A DNA stretch of 64,000 nt, taken from positions 992,001 through 1,056,000 of the forward strand of contig JAPFFF010000008.1 of NCBI GenBank assembly GCA_039105265.1, given 5' to 3'. Below the pieces are notes generated by a model. It was not told the origin of the DNA, did not search any database, and saw only the letters and a program-made list of their open reading frames with translations. The translations under genes and the position numbers were made by a program. Shown here piece after piece: positions 38,113 through 47,830 of the stretch. Origin of the DNA: Tritrichomonas musculus (taxonomy: Eukaryota; Parabasalia; Tritrichomonadida; Tritrichomonadidae). Positions within the stretch are counted from its first letter, which is position 1. Each line of letters begins with the position of its first letter.

Positions 38113-38557
38113 AAGATGACGAAGTTCATAAACGAACTTCAGACAAAATTTATACTTCTTCTTCATCTGAACCAGTATCTTTTATTCTTCTGAATCTGTA
38201 CCTCATCTTCATCTGAATCTGTATCTTGTATTCTTCTGAATCTGTATTTCGTCTTCATCTGAATCTGTATTTTGTATTCTTCTGAATCTGAACCTCATCT
38301 TCATCTTAATCTGTATTTCGTATTCTTCTGAATCTGAACCTCATCTTCATCTGAATCTGTATTTCGTATTCTTCTGAATCTGTACCTCATCTTCATCTGA
38401 ATCTGTATTTCGTATTCTTCTGAATCTGAACCTCATCTTCACCTGAATCTGTATCTCATCTACATATGAATCTGTATCTAGTCTTCTTTTGTTTCTGAGC
38501 CCCGTCTTCTTGTAATTCCGTATCTCATTTAATTCTGTTTATGAACTTCGTCATCTT
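38113..38557. repeat. 46-bp minisatellite inside an inverted-repeat element
   Basis: Seven clear copies of a 46-bp unit begin at 38161, 38207, 38253, 38299, 38345, 38391 and 38437, with a decayed eighth after 38483. The unit is built from CTTCATCTGAATCTGTAT-like words; 46 is not a multiple of three, so it is not a repeated peptide. The array is framed by a perfect 21-bp inverted repeat (38113-38133 and 38537-38557, core AAGATGACGAAGTTCATAA), and TTGCG occurs just outside both arms. A MITE whose interior has expanded as a minisatellite explains this best. Confidence 0.85.
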
Positions 38558-38754
38558 CTTTATAAAAATACCGCGCAATATGCTAATTAACGTATCCCGA
38601 ACTTTTTGAAAAGATGACGACATCAACTTTTTGATGAAAAGTTTTTTGAATGCATTCAAATATTGAATACTTCTCTCAATATTTTTATTAAAATTGAGAG
38701 AAAGTTTCCTTCAAAAAGTGGATCGATGGTAAAACCGATTTTTCAAAAGATTAT

Positions 38755-39204
38755 TTTTATAAACTTTTTTCATTAGTTTCATCTGCTTGCTATCTTAAGC
38801 ACGAAGAAAAATCCTTCCTTTCTTGGATGAGATAAACCAACAAATTCTATACTGGCGAAGAATATAAGTTTCGTTTTGGGATTTTCCTTACCAATTCTCG
38901 ATTTGTTAAAGAATTCAATGAAGGACAGAAAACTTTCAAACTTTCACTTAACAAATTTGCAGTATTAACTCCATCTGAATACAAAGCATATTTTGGCTTA
39001 CGTCTTAGTCAATCAAAACGATTCTGAAATAAATCTACAGCAAAATCAACCACAAATTCGCTTGACTGGTGTTCCAAAGGAGTAGTAAACTACATCAAAG
39101 ATCAAGGACAGTGCCAATCAAACTATGCTTTTTCTCTAATTCAAGCCATTGAATCATCGGATGCTATATCAACAGGAACACTTCGAATTTTAAATTCTAG
39201 ATAG
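38755..39204 (+). pseudogene. Papain-family (cathepsin L-like) cysteine protease relic
   Basis: A decayed host gene in a single frame. It begins with a signal-peptide-like hydrophobic stretch (LFSLVSSA), followed by the I29 propeptide pattern of trichomonad cathepsin L-like proteases (HEEKSFLSWMR, FYTGEEYKFRFGIFL, LNKFAVLTPSEY) and the start of the mature domain (LDWCSKGVVNYIKDQGQC). Two in-frame stops interrupt it, at about 38831 and 39025. The active-site segment normally reading CGSCWAF is CQSNYAF, so the catalytic cysteine is gone, and the frame ends about 35 residues later without the His/Asn half. It is a truncated, inactive copy; intact members of the family are abundant in trichomonads. 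Confidence 0.85.
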
Positions 39205-39273
39205 AAAAAGTAACCATTTTAAATATAATGAAAGTATTTTTATAAAAAAAAAATCATTTGTGTTATTAGGAAA

Positions 39274-39735
39274 TCAATTATCAGCAATTGATCCAATGAA
39301 TTCAATTTCTGCTAACAAAAACTCATTTGTGTTATCTTGACTTGTAATTATTTCAAATTTAATGAAACGATAAAAATTAGTTAATATTTTACTGCAAGAA
39401 AATACATTCGATGAGCCAAAATCATTTAAGCTCATCTCATTCTCTTTTACATCAATGAGATCCCAAAGCTGTTTATCATTTTAAACTTTTATTTTCCATG
39501 ATTTTGGCCTATCACACCAAAAATTTGCTTTTTTCGATGCAACAGATAAATAATATTTTGAAATGTTAACTTTTTTGTTTTTAAAATCAAATAAAATGTA
39601 ACCTGGTTCTTTATTGCCTTTAAATTTAAATACTGTATCGAGCGATTTATCAAATAAATTTTCAATATAACCAAAATATGCACAAGATACTTCAAGTTCA
39701 ATCAAATCAGAGTCTATAATATTTTTTTCCGCAAG
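39274..39735 (-). pseudogene. F5/8-type C (discoidin-like) domain relic
   Basis: One frame on the minus strand encodes most of a discoidin-like domain in the form common in trichomonad BTB-domain proteins: IIDSDLIELEVS at the start, GYILFDFKNKKVNISKYYLSVA, PKSWKI, then WDLIDVKENE, FYRFIKFEIITS and a final LLAEIEFIGS. It is interrupted by one in-frame TAA at 39481-39483 after PKSWKIKV and has no start codon or upstream BTB part, the frame opening next to a poly-A run. It is therefore a 5'-truncated fragment with one stop. The domain normally binds carbohydrate or lipid head groups; this copy is unlikely to work. Confidence 0.7.
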
Positions 39736-39873
39736 TTAAAAAAAAAAAAAAAAAATTAGTTGTATAACTGAGTAAGTTTTATTGAAGATTTTTTTTCCCC
39801 CATTCAGAAACGAAGTGAACGTTGATCAATTTCTTCAACATTGACCAACACTGATTATGACTGATGATTTTTA

Positions 39874-41825
39874 CTAATTAAATAATGAAAAAACACCATC
39901 TTCAGGCTCTGAAACATGTAAAAATTTTTGAAATTTTCCTTCATTATTTAATATTTTAATGATTCTAATATTGTCCAATTTGTTTTTATATTCAGAACTA
40001 AAATTGCTGAAAGGATTTTTATGCAGTAAACGGTCAACATCGTCAATATTCAAATTTTGAAATACTTTCCAAAAGAAAAATGTCATATCTTCAGGTGTGA
40101 TAGAAAAATATTTATAGTCAATTTGGATTGATTCTTTTTTGCCTAACTTTTTCAAGGACTTCATTTCACTAAAATCTTCAAAAAAATTCTTTGAAATATT
40201 TGCAAACATTATTCCTTTCGATGAGAAATTTTTCTGAGCAATGAAAATCAACTTGGCGAAAAAGATATCATCATATTTTTTTTGATTAAATAGATCTTCT
40301 TTGAATTTGATTAATGAATCATTTTTTATATCATTTGAATAATATCTATATAGTAATAAACCAGAAACAAGACAATCATTTAAATTTTTCCATGGGTTAT
40401 TCACAAAAGATACAAGTATTGAATCTGAGCATTGATACAGAACATTTTTATTAAATTGAATTTGTTGAGCATCATTAAGATTGGAAAAAAGATTATTTTG
40501 AATAATCAGATTTGCAATATTTGAGTCATTTGTGTCTAATGTTTGAATTTGGGAATTTGAAAACTTTGAATAAAATGAATTGAAAAAAGATGCAAACATA
40601 TTATAATTAATATTTTGATATAATTGATCAATTAGTATTTTTTCAATGTTCTTCTTTAATATTCTAGTTTCTATTTGTTCAAATAATATCTCTTTAATAT
40701 TATCTATGTAATTGAAATTCAAACAATTATTTAATTGATCATCTGACATATCAGAATAACGGTGATTTATTCGAAGATAATATAAACCAGATAAATTTGG
40801 ACTTTTATTCCAAATTTCTTTTTGCAGGGGTGATTTTAAAAATAAATCCATTTTTTGAATTTGGGTTTTTGAAATATCTTTTGATCTTTCAATAACAAGA
40901 ATTGATGCAATTTTCACATTACCAACATTGATATTTTGAATTTGTTCTCTTCCTAAATCACCTACACGTTTTTCAAGTAAAGATATGATATCTTTGTCTG
41001 GTATTTTGGGCAAAATGTTTAAAACTTCTTTTGAGTTTAATTGATTATTGGAAAAATCATTGAATTTACTAACAAATAATATTTTTAATTGTATTTCATT
41101 AAGTTTTTCTAAAGCAATATCTTGAACTTGATCTTTTAATAGCTTGTCTTGAAGTTTTTTATCAAGAATAATTATGGTTATTTCAAGATTTTTTAAATTT
41201 AAAAGATGAATTTGTTCATCTTTAAAGAAATCAGCACGAGATTTCGTTAATTTCACCATTAATTCTTCAGGAACTAACTTTTTTAATTTGGTTATATCAA
41301 TTTTAATCACATTTTCTGGATTAATTTGATCTTGTAAGTTTTCTTCTAAGATTTCTATAATATCGTCAATTGATTTAAAGTTAATAACGCTATTAAATAT
41401 AGGCTCTGGTATATATTCAAATTTTTTTTTCAATCTTAGATATGATTTAAACTTTAATTTCGGATTGGTTTGTTTTAATATTGAGTTTATTTTATGAGTA
41501 TCCAAATTAAATATTTGACCAATTTGTTCTCGTGATAAAAGATCTGTTTTATTTTGGATAAATATTGCAGAAATCTCTGGATTAGTCATATTAATTCCTT
41601 TAATTTGTTCTTCTTTTAAATCATTTATATGTTTTTGGAAGAATAATATGGCAATATTACTTTCTAATTGATTTAAAGTATCAATTGTAAGTTGTTCTTG
41701 AATCATTTTTTGTTCAATATTATCAACTTGGAATGTGATTAAATGAGATAGGGCCTCAATTGATATTTCATTTAATTTTATTGTTTTTACACTCTTTGGA
41801 TATAAATCTTTTGATCTTTGAATTA
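39874..41825 (-). CDS. Large repeat-helical protein, 5' end cut by Polinton 2
   Basis: An open frame of about 650 residues, Ile/Leu/Lys/Asn-rich and nearly all helical. It contains a degenerate repeat of about 35-40 residues with the pattern D(L/I)xxEQIQxI...NxxIxxIxI (for example GDLGREQIQNINVGNVKIASILV), suggesting an alpha-solenoid. I do not recognise the family. No signal peptide or membrane helix is seen. The frame has no ATG near its start: it runs out of the host DNA at 41825 and continues about 12 codons into the terminal repeat of Polinton 2 before a stop. The natural N-terminus was probably removed by that insertion, so this is likely a disabled gene. Confidence 0.6.
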
Positions 41826-42110
41826 AGTAGTATAGTATAGGCGGTGTCTCATACTTCGCCACCGCCTACACTGCTCGCCACCAAGCTCAGGTACACCTTC
41901 GCTTGGGCCTCGCTATCCGGCCAAATACCCTCTGAAAACCTATCGTAAGTACACACTCTCTACTTTCACTATTCCACCAATGTCATTTCCAAGGTATGGA
42001 GTAGTTTTTGAGCTTTCTAATGGTGTTTTTTGAATTCTACACCCGAAAATACGTTATTTCTTGTATTGGCACGACCCCGAAATATTGAGTAGAAATTGAG
42101 TTATGATCGA
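41826..42110. repeat. Left terminal repeat of Polinton 2
   Basis: GC-rich terminus in an AT-rich setting. It begins AGTAGTATA and contains a hairpin-forming pair AGGCGGTG...CACCGCCT (41839-41868), then CTCGCCACC and a further GC-rich stretch to about 41930. The first nine bases equal the inverted right end of Polinton 1, and GCCAC...CTACNCT...CCAC spacing is similar. Polinton ends usually start with AG. The six bases before it, GAATTA (41820-41825), are the candidate target duplication; the partner lies outside the window. Confidence 0.6.
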
Positions 42111-42120
42111 TTTAATATTT

Positions 42121-42390
42121 TCTCTCAATTATTTTTATGCCAGAAGTATTTTTTTTTCTCTCAAATATTTTTATTTTAAAAGAAAATTATTTTCTCTCAA
42201 TTATTTTTATGCCAGAAGTATATTTTTTTTCTTTCAAATATTTATACGAAAAGAAAATTATTTTCTCTCAATTATTTTTATGGCAGAAGAATTTTTTTCT
42301 ATCAAATATTTATACGAAAAAAGAAAATTATTTTCTCTCAATTATTTTTGTGCCAGAAGTATATTTTTTCTCTCAAATATTTTGAATAAA
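42121..42390. repeat. ~71-bp tandem repeat
   Basis: Four head-to-tail units starting at 42121, 42193, 42264 and 42334 (spacing 72, 71 and 70), each containing TCTCTCAATTATTTTT and GCCAGAAG with small differences. The open frames here, rich in Phe and Tyr, are by-products of the repeat. Confidence 0.88.
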
Positions 42391-42573
42391 TTATTTATAT
42401 ATAATGACCGATTTTTTGAATGAATAAATTTGTATGGTTGTAAATTTTTTGAAAGGATAAATCTGTGTGGTTGAGGTTATTTTGAATGATTATATTGCGT
42501 ACGTTCTCACTTTTTGAATGGGTAAAATCTGTATGGTTGGGATATTTTTGAATAGGAACGCTGCGTACGATTA

Positions 42574-42708
42574 CACTTTTTCTGAGGACCGATCATAACT
42601 TTTTGAGAGATTCGTTCCCACTTTTTCTGAGGACCGATCACAACTTTTTGAGAGATTCGTTCCCACTTTTTGAGAGGACCGATCCCACTTTTTCTGAGAA
42701 AACTTTTT
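42574..42708. repeat. 45-bp tandem repeat
   Basis: Three units starting at 42574, 42619 and 42664 (period 45) built from CACTTTTTCTGAGGACCGATC and TTTTTGAGAGATTCG words, the third partly altered. Part of the non-coding leader of Polinton 2; the flanking DNA repeats ATNTGTATGGTTG words. Confidence 0.85.
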
Positions 42709-42879
42709 GATAAATAAACTTTTTGAATTGAAAACTTTTTCTGAGGTTTACGTGCCAAAATCCAACATCAATAAAAAAGTGACATTTTTTTACAAAATTC
42801 CCAAAAATTAATGACCCTTTAAAAAATTTCCAAATTTTTATAATTTTTTATAATTTTTTAAAATTTTTAAAATCTTAAT

Positions 42880-43372
42880 AAAAAAAATACATTACCCCAT
42901 ACACAAAAATATAAAAAATAAGAAAAATAAAAAAAATAAAGAAAAAATTACTTACCCCCCTTCTCAAAATTTCCCAACAAGCAAAAAATAAGAAAAATAA
43001 CTCAAATGCAAAAAGAAAATATAAAAATTACTTACCCCCCTTCTCAAAAAGTTTCAAAAATTAAAAAATAAAAAAATAAGGAAAAATACATTACCCCATA
43101 CACAAAAATATAAAAAATAAGAAAAATAAAAAAAATAAAGAAAAAATTACTTACCCCCCTTCTCAAAATTTCCCAACAAGCAAAAAATAAGAAAAATAAC
43201 TCAAATGCAAAAAGAAAATATAAAAATTACTTACCCCCTTCTCAAAAAGTTTCAAAAATCTTAAAAATAAAAAAATAAGGAAAAATACATTACCCCATAC
43301 CAAAAAAATTAAAAAATAAAAAAATAAAGAAAAATACATTACCCCATACCAAAAATATTTTATTTTTATAAA
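42880..43372. repeat. 199-bp tandem repeat before the first Polinton 2 gene
   Basis: Two full units and a partial third with a period of 199 bases; the anchor TACATTACCCCATAC occurs at 42888, 43087 and 43286, and a shortened copy at 43335. Each unit also contains the words TTACTTACCCCC and CTTCTCAAAA twice. Strongly A-rich on the plus strand, with C-runs. It ends directly at the T-rich box before the ATG at 43373. A subterminal repeat of this kind could bind the transposition or replication machinery; this is inference. Confidence 0.87.
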
Positions 43373-44689
43373 ATGTATCCAACACTTAATCCGGCTGAAG
43401 AACCAACACCTATACCAATTGAATATGTATATTTTTTAGAAGATGGGGAACGAGATATAAGTAAACCAAATCGATATTACTTTAATTTTCCTCAAGAATG
43501 GTGTACTTCAAATAGAGGGGAATCAATTGTAGGCGTGAGAAGAATTTTTATGTTGGCTAGAAGTAGAAAAATAGAATTCACGCTTGGAGTTAGAAAATAT
43601 AGACGAAACGAATTTGATAAACTTAAACATGATAATCCCCAATTTTCATATGAACAATTATTTTACCATCTTGAAGATGAACAAAAGAGTGAGGTATTCA
43701 TAAATATAAATTCTTGGCTAAATAGAGAAAATGATTTACGAGAAATATGGAATGATATGAGAGCTGCTATTGAGGCAAAATTTGCAGAGTTTAATATTGG
43801 TGCGGATATAATCAATAAAGAACACAATTTTAATTTAGATAACCAAGAACTAAAATTAAGCACAAAATATTCTAATTTAGTTACTGAATATCAAGATTTG
43901 CAAAAAGTAATAGAAGACCTCACAAATCAAATATTTAATGAGAAAGATGAAAAAGTGAAAGCTAAGCTACAAGAAGAATTAGATAAAAAGAATGAAGAAG
44001 ATAAAATGAATATAAACCTCAGACGCAATGTTCAAAAAGAAATGGAAAAAATAAGAGAAGAAATCAAGTTAAGTGAACAGAAACCTACATTTATTGAAGA
44101 AAAAGAAGGACTAAGACAAAGAGATGTACAAACAGATGGTTATTATAATTATTCGGAGAATCATTTTACAGAAATATTCTATTCACCAACTAATGGAGAG
44201 ATACTTCAAGGCAGTAAATATAAAAACTATTATGTTGACCTATCAATAAGTTTTAGAGTAAGACCAAAAGATGATTATTCACCATATAGACGATATGATT
44301 TTAATGATGTATTCAATATAGGTTATGAAGATTTTAATAATAACCCATGGGATTATATGGATCCTGAAAAACCTGTCAAGGATAAAGATGGGAATATTAT
44401 TAGATATGAAGGGAAATGGATGAGGGAAATAAAGTTTAAAAATGTTTGGGATAGACATTCGTGTTCAATATACTCTTCATTAGCTGAGCAGTCAAATAAA
44501 TATTATTTAGGCAATAGTCAAATAGACTTTTACCCAATCAAGTACTTCAAGCTAAACTCAACAGATCAAAGATTTTGGGTAGAATTCAATTCAGGGCGTC
44601 ATAATAATATTCCTGTTCTGGTACCAAACAATGAATCATTTGTCATTGAAATGCAATTATTACCATTTAAGAAGATGCTTTACATTTAA
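43373..44689 (+). CDS. Polinton 2 coiled-coil protein of unknown function
   Basis: A 438-residue protein, first gene of element 2. The N-terminal ~120 residues are mixed alpha/beta (VYFLEDGERDISKPNRYYFNFPQEW). Residues about 140-250 form a charged coiled coil (LQKVIEDLTNQIFNEKDEKV). The C-terminal ~170 residues are beta-rich, with many aromatic residues, and end in IEMQLLPFKKMLYI. I do not recognise it. The beta-rich tail and its place at the head of the virion gene row would suit a capsid-associated protein, but that is guesswork. The corresponding gene of element 1, if any, lies left of the window. Confidence 0.6.
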   Translation: MYPTLNPAEEPTPIPIEYVYFLEDGERDISKPNRYYFNFPQEWCTSNRGESIVGVRRIFMLARSRKIEFTLGVRKYRRNEFDKLKHDNPQFSYEQLFYHLEDEQKSEVFININSWLNRENDLREIWNDMRAAIEAKFAEFNIGADIINKEHNFNLDNQELKLSTKYSNLVTEYQDLQKVIEDLTNQIFNEKDEKVKAKLQEELDKKNEEDKMNINLRRNVQKEMEKIREEIKLSEQKPTFIEEKEGLRQRDVQTDGYYNYSENHFTEIFYSPTNGEILQGSKYKNYYVDLSISFRVRPKDDYSPYRRYDFNDVFNIGYEDFNNNPWDYMDPEKPVKDKDGNIIRYEGKWMREIKFKNVWDRHSCSIYSSLAEQSNKYYLGNSQIDFYPIKYFKLNSTDQRFWVEFNSGRHNNIPVLVPNNESFVIEMQLLPFKKMLYI

Positions 44690-44700
44690 GACTAATTTAA

Positions 44701-44952
44701 ATGAACAAAAAGCATTTTAAGACAATTAATGAGCTTCATTCTTTTTTTCCTTGGAGATCTGCCTCTAAATTTGTTCCACTCGCAAAACGATATGGATTCA
44801 CAGAAGAAGCCGCATTAGATTATTTAAGGAAGATAGTACATGATGTAAAGGTACCAAAGGCAAAGTTTATGAATATCTATTCTAAACACTCTGGGGATAT
44901 CAAATGGACACATTCATCAATGATAAGACAAAGGATGGTCTCAACTATTTGA
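44701..44952 (+). CDS. Polinton 2 small frame before the integrase core
   Basis: An 83-residue frame starting 12 bases after the preceding gene. It is helical and basic (FFPWRSASKFVPLAKRYG, ALDYLRKIVHDVKVPKAKFMNIYSKHSG) and resembles the N-terminal helical segment that comes before the catalytic core in Polinton and retrotransposon integrases. It is listed separately; the integrase region as a whole looks broken, with about one break. Confidence 0.5.
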   Translation: MNKKHFKTINELHSFFPWRSASKFVPLAKRYGFTEEAALDYLRKIVHDVKVPKAKFMNIYSKHSGDIKWTHSSMIRQRMVSTI

Positions 44953-45785
44953 TGCTAATTAATATTAACACAAGAAAAGCATATTGTTATCCAATGAAGG
45001 GGAAAGGTGCAAAAGAAGTAGTCAAGGCATTAAATAAATTTTTTGAGGACGAGCCAGATGTCTATTCGATAACATCAGACCAGGATGCTGCTTACTTGTC
45101 CAATGATGTATTACAGTTGATGAAGACCAAAAATATTGTTTACACTACTACCGAGGATAATAATCATAATGTACTAGGTATCATAAATAGGTTCATGAGA
45201 ACGATTAGAGACATGGTAGGCGAGAACAGGTTCATCAATGAGAAAGAAATGGATAGTTTAATAGATTCATACAACAATTCTCCCCACAGATCATTGGACT
45301 ATAAGATACCAAACGAGATGATAGAGAAAGATGAAAAAGAATATGTAAAAACCAAGTCGCAAAACAATCCATATGACTTTAAGCCAAATGATAGAGTTAG
45401 AATTATTCAGGCTAAGGAGCCATTTTCGAAGCGCAGGAACAAGGTAAGCAAGGAAGCATATATAGTTGATTCAAAGGCTGGGAACCAATTTATAATTAAG
45501 TCCAAAGATGAGTCAATAGACAAACTCCCTGGTTATAGGTTAATCAAGACACAAAACAAAAATATTGCACAAACACTTAAGGGAGGCAAGAGAGGTATTG
45601 TGGAGAAGATTATTTCTTATGATACAACAAAGAACAAATATAAAATTAAATACAGCGAAGGTACAGAAGACATCATACCGGCTAAAAATTTACGAGAAGG
45701 TGCTCCAACAAAGCTATCTAATCTTGAAGTGGATTACTGGTCAAAGAAGAAAAATATACCCAACAATATAAAGAAATGGATTTAA
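44904..45785 (+). CDS. Polinton 2 integrase (rve core and C-terminal domains)
   Basis: A 293-residue frame covering the rve integrase core (MDTFINDKTKDGLNYLMLIN, ITSDQDAAYLS, GIINRFMRTIRD), an SH3-like domain (RVRIIQAKEPFSKRRN, AYIVDSKAGNQFIIKSKD) and a C-terminal chromodomain-like part (VEKIISYDTTKNKYKIKYSEG). It aligns with the visible integrase of element 1 along its full length, including the order of parts and the conserved LPGYRL link. The ATPase gene starts 10 bases after its stop, as in element 1. Confidence 0.85.
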   Translation: MDTFINDKTKDGLNYLMLININTRKAYCYPMKGKGAKEVVKALNKFFEDEPDVYSITSDQDAAYLSNDVLQLMKTKNIVYTTTEDNNHNVLGIINRFMRTIRDMVGENRFINEKEMDSLIDSYNNSPHRSLDYKIPNEMIEKDEKEYVKTKSQNNPYDFKPNDRVRIIQAKEPFSKRRNKVSKEAYIVDSKAGNQFIIKSKDESIDKLPGYRLIKTQNKNIAQTLKGGKRGIVEKIISYDTTKNKYKIKYSEGTEDIIPAKNLREGAPTKLSNLEVDYWSKKKNIPNNIKKWI

Positions 45786-45795
45786 CCACAAATAA

Positions 45796-46653
45796 ATGTC
45801 TAAACAAATAATGAAAGAAGTGGAATCCTTAATCCAAAAGACAATGAAGAAGAACCAGAAAGAGATAGAGGCAGCACTGATGAAACCTCTCCATCCTTCA
45901 TATCCATTTAGTACGAATGGAATTATATTTCTTATTGGACGTCCAGGTGCAGGTAAGAGTTATTGGTTGTGGTCTCACATACTCATTACTGAACGTCTAT
46001 TTAAGCATCCGTACTATCAAAAAATTATATTCTGTTCAACAAGTGGCAAAATGGACAAAACCGCTGAGGCAATGAGTAAAGAGGTAAAGACACCAATAGT
46101 ATATCTTAATGAATCCCAATTGATGGATTACCTAAAGAAACACCTCAAAAGAAAAATAAAATATTATGCAATGGTTAAACATGTATTATCAAAAATGAAG
46201 GAAACAAATGAAGAAATGCAAAGACTTATAAACAAGCACTCCCTCCAAGAAATAGATGATAGAATAGTATATATAGCCAATAAGTTAGTAAAATACCAAA
46301 CCTCTTCTTACCCATATAACACACTAATAATATTGGATGACTGTGCAGGAAGCGATTTGTTAACACATAATAATACAGAATTCCTTAGACTATTAACCAA
46401 GACAAGACATTATAATATTACCTGCATCATGGCTATTCAGACAATCAGATTCGTACACATAAATGCAAAAAGATTGGCCACGGATATCATATGCTATAGT
46501 GGATACTCAGAAGAAGATTTTACTTCCTTGCTTCAACAAACAAATAACAACCTTAATATCAAGAAGACGGTAAAAGAATATTTACAGCATAGAGATCTTC
46601 ATTCAAAATTTATTATGAACATAACCGCCAATAAATATTACTTTGAAAAGTAG
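45796..46653 (+). CDS. Polinton 2 genome-packaging ATPase (FtsK/HerA, A32-like)
   Basis: A 285-residue FtsK-HerA-type ATPase with Walker A GRPGAGKS at about residues 49-56 and Walker B LIILDDCAG at about 178-186, very similar to the element 1 protein throughout (both carry RLFKHPYYQKIIFCS and TKTRHYN). It lies between integrase and the glycine-rich gene, the same slot as in element 1. The intact motifs and full length argue that this copy is young. Confidence 0.88.
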   Translation: MSKQIMKEVESLIQKTMKKNQKEIEAALMKPLHPSYPFSTNGIIFLIGRPGAGKSYWLWSHILITERLFKHPYYQKIIFCSTSGKMDKTAEAMSKEVKTPIVYLNESQLMDYLKKHLKRKIKYYAMVKHVLSKMKETNEEMQRLINKHSLQEIDDRIVYIANKLVKYQTSSYPYNTLIILDDCAGSDLLTHNNTEFLRLLTKTRHYNITCIMAIQTIRFVHINAKRLATDIICYSGYSEEDFTSLLQQTNNNLNIKKTVKEYLQHRDLHSKFIMNITANKYYFEK

Positions 46654-46670
46654 TTTTATTTGTAAATTAA

Positions 46671-47201
46671 ATGCCTTCAGGAACAATCGATTCTGGAAAA
46701 TATATTCAATCTACTACACCAGATTCTGGTGGTAGTACTTTTGGGAAATTTATAAATAATGCATGGAATTCTGTAAAATCTGGTTTTGGGAAAGTAAGTA
46801 AATTCATTGGTGATAGTGCAGTTGGGAAAGCTGGCAAGTGGGTTTGGAAGAATAAGATACCGGTACTAAATACCGTAGGAGGAGCAACACAAGCTTTTGG
46901 AACAATAACGGGTAATCCAGCAGCAATAGGTATAGGTAAAGGATTGACAACAATAGCAAGTGGAATAAAAGAAGGAGAAGTAAAGGCAGCATTAGAAAAG
47001 AATATAGCAGAAAGACAACCTAATCCGTTAGGTAGTAATGTAATGTATGCAGATTTTCCACGCATTCATTATTCGAGAAAGCCAGCTGCTTATAAAATAT
47101 ATCAGAACAGAAGTAAATATGTGGACGAAGCAGAAGCACATATAGCGAAATTGAATAAAAGAAAGAGAAAGAAATCAAGAAAAACAAAGAAAACTCAATA
47201 A
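46671..47201 (+). CDS. Polinton 2 small glycine-rich protein
   Basis: A 176-residue protein in the same slot as 1712-2167 of element 1. The first 110 residues are rich in Gly, Ala and Lys with amphipathic helices (SKFIGDSAVGKAGKWVWKNK) and a mildly hydrophobic stretch (TQAFGTITGNPAAIGIGKGL). The C-terminus is very basic (RKRKKSRKTKK). A membrane-active or DNA-contacting internal capsid protein would fit, but only composition and position support it. The sequence after the stop contains a doubled AAACTCAATAA. Confidence 0.6.
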   Translation: MPSGTIDSGKYIQSTTPDSGGSTFGKFINNAWNSVKSGFGKVSKFIGDSAVGKAGKWVWKNKIPVLNTVGGATQAFGTITGNPAAIGIGKGLTTIASGIKEGEVKAALEKNIAERQPNPLGSNVMYADFPRIHYSRKPAAYKIYQNRSKYVDEAEAHIAKLNKRKRKKSRKTKKTQ

Positions 47202-47232
47202 AACTCAATAAAATGATTTTTTTATCAATTAA

Positions 47233-47799
47233 ATGTCTAAGCATTTGACAGGATCAAAAAGATTACAAGTAATACAGAACTGGCTTAATGGTCGTGAGGA
47301 CCCTGATTGGGATGTGCTTCCTACCAAAAAAGAAAACAAATATATAGTAAAAAGAAGAGAGCAACCATTAACAAAACCACCACCTGAACCATTAACTAAA
47401 ACAGAAACGATTGAAGAAAAAGTTGTTGGTCAGAATTCCGACCCACCTGAGGAACCGGTAAAAGAAATACCAAAACCCAAAAAACCAATAATTGAAGAAC
47501 AACCAAAACAAGTATATGACCCAACAATAAATATAGAAATACTAAACCAATTAAAGCTATTAGGCGAAGAGTTTAAAAACGAAAGGGCTAAGAAAGAACA
47601 GAAGAAAATGATAAAAGATGTAATACAAAAACAAATGAGAAAACCATATTATCCACAGTTTACTCAGCCACAATACATAAACGCCTTGAGCCAAGAACCA
47701 AATCAAATAGAAGACGAATCAGAAGAGGAACCAATACCAGTAATCCCACCTCAACCTATTCGTAGAAGACGAAATAATATTTTCTCTGATATGATTTAA
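47233..47799 (+). CDS. Polinton 2 charged, proline-rich protein
   Basis: A 188-residue homologue of 2217-2753. The N-terminal block (SKHLTGSKRL, WLNGREDPDWDVLPTKK, KYIVK) and the end (RRRNNIFSDMI) are conserved; the middle is a variable linker rich in Pro, Glu and Lys. The repeated PPQQY motif of element 1 is absent. It precedes the capsid gene as in element 1. Confidence 0.65.
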   Translation: MSKHLTGSKRLQVIQNWLNGREDPDWDVLPTKKENKYIVKRREQPLTKPPPEPLTKTETIEEKVVGQNSDPPEEPVKEIPKPKKPIIEEQPKQVYDPTINIEILNQLKLLGEEFKNERAKKEQKKMIKDVIQKQMRKPYYPQFTQPQYINALSQEPNQIEDESEEEPIPVIPPQPIRRRRNNIFSDMI

Positions 47800-47830
47800 T
47801 TTGCTTTTGTTATTTTTCTCAAAAGAAAAT

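Noticed and set aside
38155-38530. CRISPR-like array
   Set aside because: The 46-bp units are contiguous without unique spacers and the organism is a eukaryote; it is a minisatellite.
42103-42423. Open frames rich in Phe, Tyr and Ile at the left of Polinton 2
   Set aside because: They arise from the ~71-bp tandem repeat; two overlapping frames look equally good, as expected of a repeat and not of a gene.
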